Assembly (NCBI RefSeq): GCF_001675045.1
Contig: NZ_LYPA01000079.1
Location: 18,748 to 82,747, forward strand
DNA: 64,000 nt
Direction of reading: 5' to 3'
From: Paenibacillus oryzae
GTDB lineage: Bacteria > Bacillota > Bacilli > Paenibacillales > Paenibacillaceae
The translations under genes and the position numbers were made by a program. Numbering within the stretch: position 1 is the first letter of the stretch; each line of letters starts with the position of its first letter. Shown one piece after another: positions 1 through 8,035 of the stretch. The notes under the pieces are model-generated. The model was given only the letters and a program-made list of their open reading frames with translations, was not told where the DNA came from and did not search any database.

Positions 1-498
1 GGACAGCCGGATTTGCTGGCTGATGTAGGAAGAATGTTTGCAACCGCATTCGCCGACCGGAAAATCGATGTCATTATGACCGTTGAGACCAAAGGCATTC
101 CGCTTGCTTATGCAACGGCCGCATGCCTGAACATCCCTGTTGTCATTGTGCGCAGAGATAACAAGGTAACAGAAGGCTCTGCCGTAAGCATCAATTACGT
201 TTCCGGCTCCACTAAGCGCATTCAGACGATGTCGCTTGCTCGACGAGCGCTTAAGGAGCAATCGCGCGTCCTTATCATCGACGATTTCATGAAGGCGGGC
301 GGAACGATTCAAGGCATGATGGATTTGCTCTATGAATTCAAGGCCACGGTCGCAGGCGTCGGGGTATTTGTGGAGTCCGGCGAGGTAGAGATGGAGGAGC
401 GTCTGCTTGAGGATTATATTTCGCTCGCCAAGCTCACCGCCGTCGATATGAAAACGAAACAAACAACAATCATCCCGGGTAATTATTTTACATCTTAA
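1..498 (+). CDS. purR: Pur operon repressor, C-terminal part (start lies outside the window)
   Basis: The open frame runs in from the window edge, so the N-terminal winged-helix domain is missing. The visible 165 residues are the phosphoribosyltransferase-fold domain. They include the PRPP-binding loop VLIIDDFMKAGGT, which in PurR senses PRPP and releases the repressor from purine-operon DNA. The family role is repression of purine synthesis genes when PRPP is low. The following genes ridA, spoVG and glmU are in the B. subtilis order, which supports the call. An inverted repeat AGGTCTT/AAGACCT lies just after the stop (518-538) but lacks a clear T-run. Confidence 0.93.
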   Translation, partial: GQPDLLADVGRMFATAFADRKIDVIMTVETKGIPLAYATAACLNIPVVIVRRDNKVTEGSAVSINYVSGSTKRIQTMSLARRALKEQSRVLIIDDFMKAGGTIQGMMDLLYEFKATVAGVGVFVESGEVEMEERLLEDYISLAKLTAVDMKTKQTTIIPGNYFTS

Positions 499-1152
499 AA
501 AGCGGACTTGAAAATAAAGGTCTTGAGATAAAAGACCTGAAATAAACCATTTGACAGTCAACGGATGTTAGTCATTACAAGACTCGGGGTGCTTTTTATT
601 GCTCTCGTTTTTTTGTATTGCGATATGCTTCAATCGGCTTGCTGGAAAAGCGTTCGTTTGAATACTGGTCGTTTTAAAAAGCGATTTTGAAAAGTGAATT
701 GATGAAAAGAAAATTGATTAAAAAACGCTTGTTCGGGAATGCTCGTAGAAATGTTCGTGCCTATACCGTTTGGTTTGTTCGTTTACGGACATGGATGGCC
801 ATTAGGGTGCTCGTTTTGCAGTTAATCAGCTTCTAAAGGACATCCGTGACCGCTAGAGCTCCGTTTCGCCTCTTTTTAGCTGGTTTTGAGCGGATAAAGG
901 ACATGGATGTCCGGTACATGAAGCAAACCTATCCATTTGAGGATCTAACGGTCAAAAATGACCGCCAGGCTATAGGTTAGTGGATTGAAAAAAACTTTGC
1001 TTCAAAATTATGATCCGAAATAGCAATACTTTATATATATCTATATAAATAGAAAAAGATAAGCAAGCTGTAGGCCAGTGGGTGAATGGTTTTGGTAAAA
1101 AGCATATCGTTCAACTTATATAGAACAACCTCTAAAAAAAGGCGGGATATTA
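499..1152. other. Long purR-ridA intergenic region with dispersed-repeat words
   Basis: There is no credible gene in these 650 bases. The part from about 840 to 970 carries words such as catccgtgaccgct, aaaggacatggatgtccgg and aaaaatgaccgccagg. These recur in the intergenic regions near 6600-6780, 37980-38160 and 63850-63920. An A/T-rich stretch near 1030-1050 (tttatatatatctatataaa) could hold a promoter for ridA, but I cannot assign boxes with confidence. Confidence 0.6.
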
Positions 1153-1554
1153 ATGACGAAGTCTAATCCGAATCTCCAGGTTATTTCCACAGAAGGGGCG
1201 CCTGCTGCAATCGGGCCTTATTCGCAAGCGATCAAGCTGGGCGGACTCCTGTTTACCTCTGGCCAAATTCCGCTCGATCCAGCTGGAAATTTGGTAGAAG
1301 GCGGTATCGAGGAACAAACGCATCAAGTTTTCCGTAATTTACAAGCTGTACTTGCGGAAGCAGGCGCAACATTCCAGGATGTGGTAAAAGCTACTGTATT
1401 TCTGAAGGATATGAATCAGTTTGCAATCGTCAACGGAATCTACTCTTCCTACTTTGGCGACCACAAACCGGCTCGTTCCGCCGTTGAAGTAGCTAGACTG
1501 CCAAAGGATGTTTTTGTCGAAATAGAAGTGATCGCATCGACAAATGTCGAATGA
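1153..1554 (+). CDS. ridA: RidA/YjgF/YER057c family reactive-intermediate deaminase
   Basis: This 133-aa protein has the full RidA family length. It carries the signature IGPYSQAIKLGGLLFTSGQI near the N-terminus, the mid-region NLQAVLAEAG, and the C-terminal part with ARSAVEVARLPKDVFVEIEVIA. Family members are trimers that hydrolyse reactive enamine/imine intermediates from PLP enzymes; the conserved Arg of ARSAVEV is a substrate ligand. In B. subtilis the ortholog YabJ lies between purR and spoVG, exactly as here. The ATG at 1153 is preceded by a weak Shine-Dalgarno (aaaggcggg). Confidence 0.95.
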   Translation: MTKSNPNLQVISTEGAPAAIGPYSQAIKLGGLLFTSGQIPLDPAGNLVEGGIEEQTHQVFRNLQAVLAEAGATFQDVVKATVFLKDMNQFAIVNGIYSSYFGDHKPARSAVEVARLPKDVFVEIEVIASTNVE

Positions 1555-1616
1555 TAACGAAATCTTTTCATAGTACAAAAAATATTTTTAAATAAGCATG
1601 TTTTTTCCAAAAAACG

Positions 1617-1644
1617 AGCAGGAATTTGGTTAACTTTGTGGAAT
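1617..1644 (+). promoter_or_regulatory. Candidate SigH promoter of spoVG
   Basis: AGCAGGAATTT (1617-1627, -35) is followed by TGGAAT (1639-1644, -10). This fits the SigH pattern AGGAWWT with a downstream RnnGAAT box. B. subtilis spoVG is the classic SigH-dependent gene, so position and motif agree. Read by eye only. Confidence 0.7.
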
Positions 1645-1684
1645 TATACACCAAGTCTCCGATAGGCAAAGGTGGTGAACACAA

Positions 1685-1966
1685 GTGCAAATTACTGATG
1701 TCAGACTCCGCCGTGTGAATTCCGAAGGTCGCATGAAGGCAATCGCTTCCATCACTATTGACAACGAATTCGTGGTTCACGATATTCGCGTTATCGATGG
1801 AAACAATGGCATGTTTGTTGCGATGCCAAGCAAACGGACTCCGGATGGTGAATTCCGCGACATCGCTCACCCGATTTCTTCCACGACACGTGAGAAGATT
1901 CAGGCAGCCGTTTTGGCTGAGTACGAGCGTGCCGCTGAAGAGGTTGTAATCGAGGAAGGCGCTTAA
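1685..1966 (+). CDS. spoVG: SpoVG, sporulation and septation regulator, RNA/DNA-binding
   Basis: The 93-aa product begins MQITDVRLRRV and continues through a highly conserved core with ITIDNEFVVHDIRVIDG and FVAMPSKRTPDGEFRDIAHPI. It covers the whole SpoVG family length. SpoVG is known to bind nucleic acids and to affect spore cortex formation, asymmetric septation and, in other Firmicutes, virulence genes. The start codon is GTG, chosen because AAAGGTGGTG lies seven bases upstream and the N-terminus matches the family. A SigH-type promoter precedes it and a rho-independent terminator follows at 2015-2041, so it is probably a single-gene transcript. Confidence 0.97.
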   Translation: MQITDVRLRRVNSEGRMKAIASITIDNEFVVHDIRVIDGNNGMFVAMPSKRTPDGEFRDIAHPISSTTREKIQAAVLAEYERAAEEVVIEEGA

Positions 1967-2014
1967 AAAATGCTTTGCCAGGTTTGATTTTTGGATTACG
2001 GTATTGCCACTGAG

Positions 2015-2041
2015 AAGAGAGCTGAGGCTCTCTTTTCTTTT
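2015..2041 (+). terminator. Rho-independent terminator after spoVG
   Basis: AAGAGAGC, a four-base loop and GCTCTCTT form a perfect 8-bp stem, followed by a T-rich run (ttcttttt). Confidence 0.85.
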
Positions 2042-2062
2042 TGTCTGGAGTACTGGGTTTTA

Positions 2063-2091
2063 TTGATGTTTGCGCCGTTATACTATATAGT
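2063..2091 (+). promoter_or_regulatory. Candidate SigA promoter of glmU
   Basis: TTGATG (2063-2068), a 17-bp spacer and TATAGT (2086-2091). A start site near 2098 fits the glmU start at 2129 and excludes the longer open frame that begins at 1991. Confidence 0.55.
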
Positions 2092-2128
2092 CAGAACAGG
2101 ATTGAGAGGAACAGGGAGGAAAATGGGA

Positions 2129-3526
2129 ATGAAAGTGATGGCTATTGTGCTTGCGGCAGGAAAAGGCAAGCGAATGAAATCCAAATTATATAAAGTGCTG
2201 CATCCCGTCTGCGGAAAACCGATGGTCGGGCATGTCATGGATACCGTACAGACGGTTTCCAGCGACAGGACGGTTGTTGTCGTAGGACACGGGGCGGAAG
2301 CCGTAAAACAATATTTGGGCGATAGAGTTGAATACGTGCTGCAGGAGCAGCAATTGGGCACAGGCCATGCCGCGCGCCAGGCGGAGCCTTTGCTGGGCGC
2401 CGAAGAAGGCACAACCATCGTGATTTGCGGCGATACGCCGCTTGTTAAAGCCGAAACGCTGCAAGCGATGCTGGAGGTTCATGCTTCCAGCGGCGCAGCG
2501 GCGACCGTCCTGACGGCTTCCTTCGAGAATCCAACGGGCTATGGACGCGTCATTACCGATGCCAACGGCATTGTACAGCGCATCGTTGAGCATAAGGACT
2601 GTACGCCGGAGGAAGCAGCGGTTAAGGAAATCAATACAGGCACCTATTGCTTTGATAATCGCAAGCTGTTCAGTGCGCTTGCCAAAGTGACCAATGGCAA
2701 TGCTCAAGGCGAATTTTATTTGACGGATGTAATCGGGGTTTTCAAGGAGTCGGGAGAAGCTGTTCAACGCTACTGCACGGACGATCTTGCCGAAGCTATC
2801 GGCGTGAATGACCGGATTGCGCTCGCGGATGCGGAGCGCTTCATGCGCGAGCGGATCAATAAGCGCCACCTATTGGAGGGCGTAACGATTATCGACCCTG
2901 CCAACACTTATATAGAGGCAGACGTAAAAATCGGGAGCGACACCGTTCTTTATCCTGGCACGGTATTGCGAGGCGGTACGGTTATCGGCGAGGATTGCCT
3001 GATTGGTCCTCAAGCCGATATCGTTAATTGCACAATCGGCAATGGCGTTGCCGTTAAATATTCCGTTGCTGCCGATTCCGTTCTTGGGGATGGAAGCACC
3101 GTTGGCCCGTATGCCAACCTGCGTCCAGGCACAACTCTGGGACAAAATTGCAAAATAGGCGATTTTGTCGAGCTTAAAAATGCGCAGCTGGATGATGGCA
3201 GCAAGGTTTCCCATCTCAGCTATGTTGGCGATGCCAAGGTGGGCAAAGAGGTTAATATAGGCTGCGGAGCCATTACCGTCAACTACGACGGCTTTAACAA
3301 AGCCATTACGGAAATTGGCGACAATGCTTTTATCGGCAGCAATGTCAATTTGATTGCCCCTGTCAAGGTTGGCGACGGAGCCTATGTGGTGGCAGGAACC
3401 ACCATTACCCACGATGTGCCTGCAGGCGATTTGGCTATAGCCCGCGAACGTCAGGTCAATAAGCCTGGTTATGCGGATAAAATCAGGTCGCGCGCTAAAG
3501 CCAAGAAGGAACGCAGCTCCAAGTAA
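2129..3526 (+). CDS. glmU: Bifunctional UDP-GlcNAc pyrophosphorylase / glucosamine-1-phosphate acetyltransferase
   Basis: GlmU makes UDP-GlcNAc for peptidoglycan and teichoic acid synthesis in the cytoplasm. The N-terminal uridylyltransferase half shows the nucleotide-binding signature VLAAGKGKRMKSKLYKVL, LGTGHAARQA and the metal-binding region ICGDTPL. The C-terminal half is a left-handed beta helix built from hexapeptide repeats (for example IGEDCLIGPQADI, IGDFVELKNA) with the acetyltransferase region YVGDAKVGKEVNIGCGAITVNYDG. The start chosen is the ATG at 2129, nine bases after GGGAGG, giving 465 aa; the ATG at 2123 is too close to that ribosome site. An odd Pro/Ala/Lys-rich open stretch follows the stop in another frame (see findings). 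prs, next in B. subtilis, is missing. Confidence 0.96.
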   Translation: MKVMAIVLAAGKGKRMKSKLYKVLHPVCGKPMVGHVMDTVQTVSSDRTVVVVGHGAEAVKQYLGDRVEYVLQEQQLGTGHAARQAEPLLGAEEGTTIVICGDTPLVKAETLQAMLEVHASSGAAATVLTASFENPTGYGRVITDANGIVQRIVEHKDCTPEEAAVKEINTGTYCFDNRKLFSALAKVTNGNAQGEFYLTDVIGVFKESGEAVQRYCTDDLAEAIGVNDRIALADAERFMRERINKRHLLEGVTIIDPANTYIEADVKIGSDTVLYPGTVLRGGTVIGEDCLIGPQADIVNCTIGNGVAVKYSVAADSVLGDGSTVGPYANLRPGTTLGQNCKIGDFVELKNAQLDDGSKVSHLSYVGDAKVGKEVNIGCGAITVNYDGFNKAITEIGDNAFIGSNVNLIAPVKVGDGAYVVAGTTITHDVPAGDLAIARERQVNKPGYADKIRSRAKAKKERSSK

Positions 3527-3667
3527 TTCCGGCTGCACCCGTCAAGCCTGCTCCCACTGTACCTGCCAAGGTTACAGCTCTGATTGCACCCGCTAAGGCT
3601 GCTCTGACTGCACCCCGCAAGGCTGTGAGTAAACCCGCTTAATATAAAGGGGTAAAATCGGTTTTGT

Positions 3668-3693
3668 GTTTAAAGTAAGGCTGTAACGGGTAA
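3668..3693 (+). promoter_or_regulatory. SigB-like promoter of ctc/rplY
   Basis: GTTTAA (3668-3673), a 14-bp spacer and GGGTAA (3688-3693). This fits the SigB pattern GTTTAA-N12-14-GGGTAT, and B. subtilis ctc is a textbook SigB gene. The related forespore factors SigF and SigG use partly similar boxes, so the factor is inferred. Confidence 0.55.
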
Positions 3694-3697
3694 AGCT

Positions 3698-3734
3698 ATA
3701 TGGAAAATCATTTTTGACAGGAGGTTTTCCATAT
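3698..3734 (+). promoter_or_regulatory. 5' stem-loop carrying the rplY ribosome-binding site in its loop
   Basis: ATATGGAAAA (3698-3707) pairs perfectly with TTTTCCATAT (3725-3734). The 17-nt loop contains the Shine-Dalgarno AGGAGG, and the right arm includes the first two bases of the start codon (3733). With the promoter above, the transcript would begin almost exactly at this hairpin. A role in mRNA stability or translation control is inferred. Confidence 0.6.
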
Positions 3735-4386
3735 GGCTATTGCGATCAAGGGAGATCAGCGTCCCGGTAAAACAAAAGGCGAGCTTCGTCAATTGCGTCT
3801 CGCCGGACGAATTCCGGGTGTGGTATACGGTAAACAGCTGCAGGCGCCGATAGCGCTCAGCGTTGAGGAGAGAGAGCTTTCCGCATTGCTGCGTACAACA
3901 CCCAATGCTGTGTTGGAGCTTGATATTCCAGCCCATGGCAAACAGACGGTCATGATTGCTGAGGTTCAGCGCGATCCCCTGTATCAAACTCTGCTGCATA
4001 TCGATTTTCAAGGCATCAATATGAATGAGAAGGTTCGCGCCAATGTGCGAATCGAAGCAATCGGAGATTCTTCCGGCGTCAGGGAAGGCGGCATTCTGCA
4101 AACCATTTTGCATGAGGTAGAGGTGCAGTGTTTGCCTGGCGATATTCCGGATGCTTTGGAAGCGGATGTGTCGAGCCTTGGCATTGGTGAAAATTTGCTG
4201 ATTCAGGATCTTGTACTGCCCAAGGGCATCGAGGTTGTGGCGGAGCCAACGTCGGTTGTGCTAACCGTACTGGCGCCTCAAAAGGAATTGACGGAGGAAG
4301 AAAAGGAAGCTCAGGATGTAGAAAGCATGGAAGCGGAATCCAGATCCGATCATGCGCAGCATAAGGAGATTTCCACAAGCACATAA
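3733..4386 (+). CDS. rplY: Ribosomal protein bL25, long CTC/TL5 form (general stress protein)
   Basis: The 217-aa protein starts MAIAIKGDQRPGKTKGELRQL and has the two-domain CTC architecture: an N-terminal 5S-rRNA-binding L25 domain (about residues 1-90, with RIPGVVYGK) and a C-terminal TL5-type beta domain (about 95-190, with VRANVRIEAIGDSSGVREGG). The C-terminal tail is acidic and variable. It belongs to the large ribosomal subunit; in B. subtilis CTC is induced by SigB under stress. The ATG follows AGGAGG at good spacing. The promoter and leader hairpin are listed separately. Strong terminator at 4396-4440. Confidence 0.95.
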   Translation: MAIAIKGDQRPGKTKGELRQLRLAGRIPGVVYGKQLQAPIALSVEERELSALLRTTPNAVLELDIPAHGKQTVMIAEVQRDPLYQTLLHIDFQGINMNEKVRANVRIEAIGDSSGVREGGILQTILHEVEVQCLPGDIPDALEADVSSLGIGENLLIQDLVLPKGIEVVAEPTSVVLTVLAPQKELTEEEKEAQDVESMEAESRSDHAQHKEISTST

Positions 4387-4395
4387 TAGCAGGGC

Positions 4396-4440
4396 AAAAA
4401 TCTCTATGCCGCTCACAGAGCGGTTATAGAGATTTTTTTT
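4396..4440 (+). terminator. Rho-independent terminator after rplY
   Basis: AATCTCTAT pairs with ATAGAGATT around an inner CCGCTC/GAGCGG stem, then a run of eight T. Confidence 0.9.
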
Positions 4441-4601
4441 GTGATGAAATAGGGAGGCGCTGCGTCGTTGCTGCAAGGCGTTGAAGTTATTGACAGAAGG
4501 GGATAGCGGTGATAAGGTACATTAAAAGAGTTGACAACAAAACCTAGATGTTTACTAAGAAATAAATATTCATACTAATCCTGATTAAGGAGTGCTCGCC
4601 C

Positions 4602-5522
4602 ATGGCATCCATTGTTGTAGATAGTATAACGGATTTGATTGGCTGTACCCCTGCTGTCCGCCTTAGAAGACTGACAGGACCCGAGGATGCGGATGTATTT
4701 GTAAAGCTGGAATATTTCAACCCCAGCGGCAGCGTGAAGGATCGCGCGGCTTACAATTTAATCCGCCAGGCGGAGCTGGACGGGAAGCTTCAGCCGGGCG
4801 GCACCATTATTGAGCCCACCAGCGGCAATACGGGTATTGGACTGGCAATGAATGCGGCAGCAAAAGGATACCGGCTCATTATAACGATGCCGTCCAATAT
4901 GAACAAAGAACGCATCCAAATCCTTCAAGCCTACGGGGCTGAGGTGGTTTTGAGTCCGGCGGAAGAGAGAATGCCTGGAGCTATCCGCAAGGCGCAGGAG
5001 CTGCAAGCGACCATACCGGGCAGCTTTATCCCGCAGCAATTTGAAAACCCCGCCAATCCCGATATTCATCGCAGCACGACGGCTCTTGAGATTTTGGAGC
5101 AGATGGACCGCAGATTGGATGTTTTTGTAGCCTCTGCGGGTACGGGAGGCACGATAACGGGCACGGGAGAAACGTTGCGCAAGGAGCTGCCGGAGATTAA
5201 GGTGGTGGTGGTGGAGCCCAAAGGCTCGCCAGTGCTTTCCGGAGGCGTGCCAGGCCCGCACAAACTCATTGGCACGAGCCCAGGATTTATTCCTTCCATT
5301 CTAAACCAGGAAATCTATGATAAAATTGTTCAGGTAGAGGACCATGATGCATTGCATACGGCAAAGCTGCTGGCAACGCAGGAGGGTATCCTTGTAGGTC
5401 CTTCTTCAGGCGCAACCGTTTGGACGGCCCTCCAGGAAGCCAAAAGACTGGGCAAGGGCAAACGCATATTGTGCATTGCGCCGGATAATGGCGAACGTTA
5501 TTTAAGCGCGAATTTATTTTAG
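4602..5522 (+). CDS. cysK: Cysteine synthase A (O-acetylserine sulfhydrylase), PLP enzyme
   Basis: The product is 306 aa, the normal CysK length. The PLP-binding lysine lies in NPSGSVKDR (about residue 48), the substrate loop is PTSGNTGIGLA, and the phosphate-binding Gly/Thr loop is SAGTGGTITGTG. The enzyme makes cysteine from O-acetylserine and sulfide. AAGGAG lies about ten bases before the ATG. A TTGACA at 4531-4536 may be its -35 box, but no good -10 is visible. The FMN reductase gene starts 20 bp downstream, so the two are probably co-transcribed. This pair is not part of the B. subtilis ctc-pth order and looks inserted. A CysM-type sulfhydrylase is the main alternative. Confidence 0.93.
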   Translation: MASIVVDSITDLIGCTPAVRLRRLTGPEDADVFVKLEYFNPSGSVKDRAAYNLIRQAELDGKLQPGGTIIEPTSGNTGIGLAMNAAAKGYRLIITMPSNMNKERIQILQAYGAEVVLSPAEERMPGAIRKAQELQATIPGSFIPQQFENPANPDIHRSTTALEILEQMDRRLDVFVASAGTGGTITGTGETLRKELPEIKVVVVEPKGSPVLSGGVPGPHKLIGTSPGFIPSILNQEIYDKIVQVEDHDALHTAKLLATQEGILVGPSSGATVWTALQEAKRLGKGKRILCIAPDNGERYLSANLF

Positions 5523-5542
5523 AGGAAAGAAGGATTGGGGCA

Positions 5543-6097
5543 ATGGCAAAAATCGTTATTGTATCGGGAACTCCTAACCGAAATTCAAGACTGTACGGTC
5601 TGATTCATTATAGCGAGGCAAAATTGCGCGAATACGGCCATGAGGTTTCCTTTATTCATGTGGCGGAGCTGCCGCCTGAGGATCTAATCCGCGCCAATTT
5701 CGGGAGTCCCGAAATTAAAGCTGCGCAAGGGCTGGTTGCCGAGGCAGATGCTGTTATCGTGGCAAGTCCTGTATATAAAGCTTCCTATACCGGCATTCTC
5801 AAAACCTTTCTGGACCTGGTTCCGGAGCGGGGCCTGCATGGCAAGCTTTCTCTTCCGTTGTTTATTGGCGGCACGATTGCGCATTTGCTGGCTGTCGACT
5901 ATTCGTTGAAGCCTGTGCTGACAGCGCTGGGCGCCCGCCATATTATGGGCGGAGTTTATGCGACGGACCAACTGGTCGATCGGCTGCCTGAGGGCGGCTA
6001 CAAGTTGGCTGAAGAGATTACAATCCGCCTCGACGCTTCATTGGAGCAGCTAAACGAGGAGCTGCATTGGCAGGCGGTAAGAAACAGCCAGGTTTAA
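5543..6097 (+). CDS. NAD(P)H-dependent FMN reductase, SsuE-like flavodoxin fold
   Basis: This 184-aa protein has the flavodoxin-like fold of NADPH-dependent FMN reductases. The FMN phosphate loop is VSGTPNRNSRLYGL at the N-terminus, and the flavin-contacting stretch is VASPVYKASYTGILKTFLDL. SsuE-type enzymes supply reduced FMN to sulfonate monooxygenases. Placement 20 bp after cysK suggests a role in organosulfur use or redox around sulfur assimilation, but no monooxygenase or sulfonate transporter is visible here. An azoreductase or chromate-reductase-like role is possible. Confidence 0.85.
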   Translation: MAKIVIVSGTPNRNSRLYGLIHYSEAKLREYGHEVSFIHVAELPPEDLIRANFGSPEIKAAQGLVAEADAVIVASPVYKASYTGILKTFLDLVPERGLHGKLSLPLFIGGTIAHLLAVDYSLKPVLTALGARHIMGGVYATDQLVDRLPEGGYKLAEEITIRLDASLEQLNEELHWQAVRNSQV

Positions 6098-7032
6098 CAA
6101 CTATTTGTAACAACCATTGCAGGCATTGTAAGCATGGACATTGCAAATGTTGCGAACACATCGCAGCCAATTTTGCGAACGTTGGAGACTTTGCTAATGA
6201 TGAGATGCGGGCATCGGGTTAGAGTACCCGATATGGGAATAAGGAAATCGGAGCTAGTGGTGGAACACCGAAAGGTAGTCATAAATAATTTCAATACATG
6301 GAAATCGTGAAAAGTTGGATGGAACCGCTTGTGAAGTGGTCCCTTCAAGTAGATAGTAGAAAACAAAACTTCTACTTCTACCATGATGGGAGCATATCAT
6401 CGGTGTGGCCATTCCGACTTTTTTGCGTGCTATATGTAAATAGGCAGAGTGGCTAAAAAGGCCAAAGATGCCAAAGAGATCAAAAAGGCTTCAAGTCACG
6501 CATTGATGCCATGCACCACAAGGTATACAAGCATCGATTGCAGTATGATTGGCGTACAGACATAGCGGTATGATTGGCTTACAGAGGCTCGCAGACATAA
6601 ATGTCCGTTAGACTGGGAAAAAGCCGCTATGTTCAATTTTAACGGAAATCTTTGTCCGTTAACGCTTAATAAAAAGCGAAATATCGTATGATTTTGGCTG
6701 TAATGGACATTTGTTTCCGTTACAAAAGGATAAAAGGTCAAAACTTGCCTTTAACGGACATTTTTGTCCGTGACTGCCTATCGGAAATTAAAATTTTATG
6801 GAAAATTCAATATGCTGCTGGGGACGGCTTTTTTGGGCGTAGAATGGCATTGGTAGGGGTGTGGTATGTGCGTAGTATGGCATTTGTATAGGCGTGGTAT
6901 GGGATTGCTATGGGCGTGCTATGAAAATAACTGAAAAAAGGATAGAATCGACGTAGAGCATTGCTGCAGTCACTGAAACAGACATTAAAAAGTAAGCACA
7001 GGAACCGCAGTAAGAAAGGGAGTGGAATAAGG
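6098..7032. other. Long gene-free region before pth, with short direct repeats and GGACA/TGTCC words
   Basis: No frame here has a convincing ribosome site or recognisable product. TATGATTGGCGTACAG (6544-6559) and TATGATTGGCTTACAG (6569-6584) are direct repeats 25 bp apart, with a degenerate third near 6686. Around 6600-6775 there are repeated taacggaca / tgtccgtta words, including the hairpin acggacatttttgtccgt. From about 6840 to 6925 the sequence is G/T-rich with recurring ggtatg words. The frame that continues upstream of pth into this region is not used as coding. Confidence 0.55.
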
Positions 7033-7593
7033 ATGAAATGGATTGTCGGGTTGGGAAATCCCGGCCCTGCTTATAAAGATACACGGCATAATGTAGGCTT
7101 TATGGTGGTGGATGAGCTTGCGAAGCGTTGGGGGATCTCCGTCACAACCAGCAAATGCAAGGCGTTGATTGGCGAAGGCAATGTGGGGGGCGTCAAGGTT
7201 GTCCTTATTAAGCCGATGACCTATATGAATTTATCCGGCGAGTCGGTGCGTGCGTTTATGGATTATTTTAAAGCGGAGCTGGAGGACGGCATTGTTGTTT
7301 ACGATGATCTGGATACGGAGATCGGCAAGCTGAGATTGAGGTATCAAGGGAGCGCGGGCGGCCATAACGGCATTAAATCGCTGATTCAGCATTTGAATAC
7401 GCAGACCTTTAACCGGATTCGGATGGGCATTTCCCGCCCTGAGCCTGGAATGGTCATTTCGGATTATGTGTTGTCGACCTTTCCCAAGAAAGACAGGGAC
7501 AAGCTGGCCGAGATGATCGAAAAGGCTGCTGACGCAGTGGAATTTGGACTGAAATCGCCGTTTGAGCAAACGATGGCAAAGTTTAATCATTAA
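7033..7593 (+). CDS. pth: Peptidyl-tRNA hydrolase
   Basis: Pth frees tRNA from prematurely released peptidyl-tRNA. The 186-aa protein matches the family length and shows the hallmark start VGLGNPGPAYKDTRHNVGFMVVDELA (the catalytic His is in DTRHNVGF), KPMTYMNLSGE, the catalytic Asp region VVYDDLD, and GSAGGHNGIKS. The ATG at 7033 follows the AAGGGAGTGG ribosome site; an upstream TTG at 6961 would add an unconserved extension. B. subtilis calls this gene spoVC, and it is followed there, as here, by fin and mfd. Confidence 0.97.
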   Translation: MKWIVGLGNPGPAYKDTRHNVGFMVVDELAKRWGISVTTSKCKALIGEGNVGGVKVVLIKPMTYMNLSGESVRAFMDYFKAELEDGIVVYDDLDTEIGKLRLRYQGSAGGHNGIKSLIQHLNTQTFNRIRMGISRPEPGMVISDYVLSTFPKKDRDKLAEMIEKAADAVEFGLKSPFEQTMAKFNH

Positions 7594-7647
7594 AAGCCGC
7601 CGATGTGGGCATACTGGGTGTATAACCTATCCCCGGGAGGCATACAT

Positions 7648-7878
7648 ATGGCTGTAAACTATATCTGCAGACATTGCAAAACGTCCATTGGCTCTATAAA
7701 TGCGGCTGCTGTAACCGAGCAGCAGCTAGGCTTTCATTCCTTGACCCTTGAGGAGCGCAGCGATATAATAGCGTATGACTCAAACGGCGATGTAACGGTA
7801 AAAATCGTCTGTGATTATTGCAATGAAGCGCTGCAAAGCAACCCTGATTTGATGATGGTTGGAAATCCGCTTCAATGA
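7648..7878 (+). CDS. fin: Fin, anti-sigma-F factor (YabK)
   Basis: This 76-aa zinc-binding protein starts MAVNYICRHCKTSIGS and has a second cysteine pair in IVCDYCNEAL. Both match Fin of B. subtilis in length and layout. Fin is made in the forespore under SigF and inhibits SigF to help the switch to SigG. The ATG at 7648 is preceded by GGGAGG; an in-frame upstream ATG at 7603 lacks a ribosome site and conserved residues. Synteny pth-fin-mfd supports the assignment. Confidence 0.93.
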   Translation: MAVNYICRHCKTSIGSINAAAVTEQQLGFHSLTLEERSDIIAYDSNGDVTVKIVCDYCNEALQSNPDLMMVGNPLQ

Positions 7879-8035
7879 ATGAAGACGATAATAGGATGAT
7901 GCAGGAGCAGGCTATGCCAGAGGATGATGGCGGTAGCTGTTTTTGCGTGGGCTTGATTGTGCAGTTGGCTCAAGGTTGATCGAGAACTACGCTAGTATGT
8001 ATAGATTGTCATATAGAAATGAGGTGCCGCAAACG

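Noticed and set aside
4531..4601. T-box or other riboswitch before cysK
   Set aside because: The leader is only about 70 bp, with no T-box bulge sequence and no terminator hairpin.
6094..6384. 96-codon minus-strand frame after the FMN reductase gene
   Set aside because: No ribosome site, no recognisable composition or motif, and it touches the end of a real gene.
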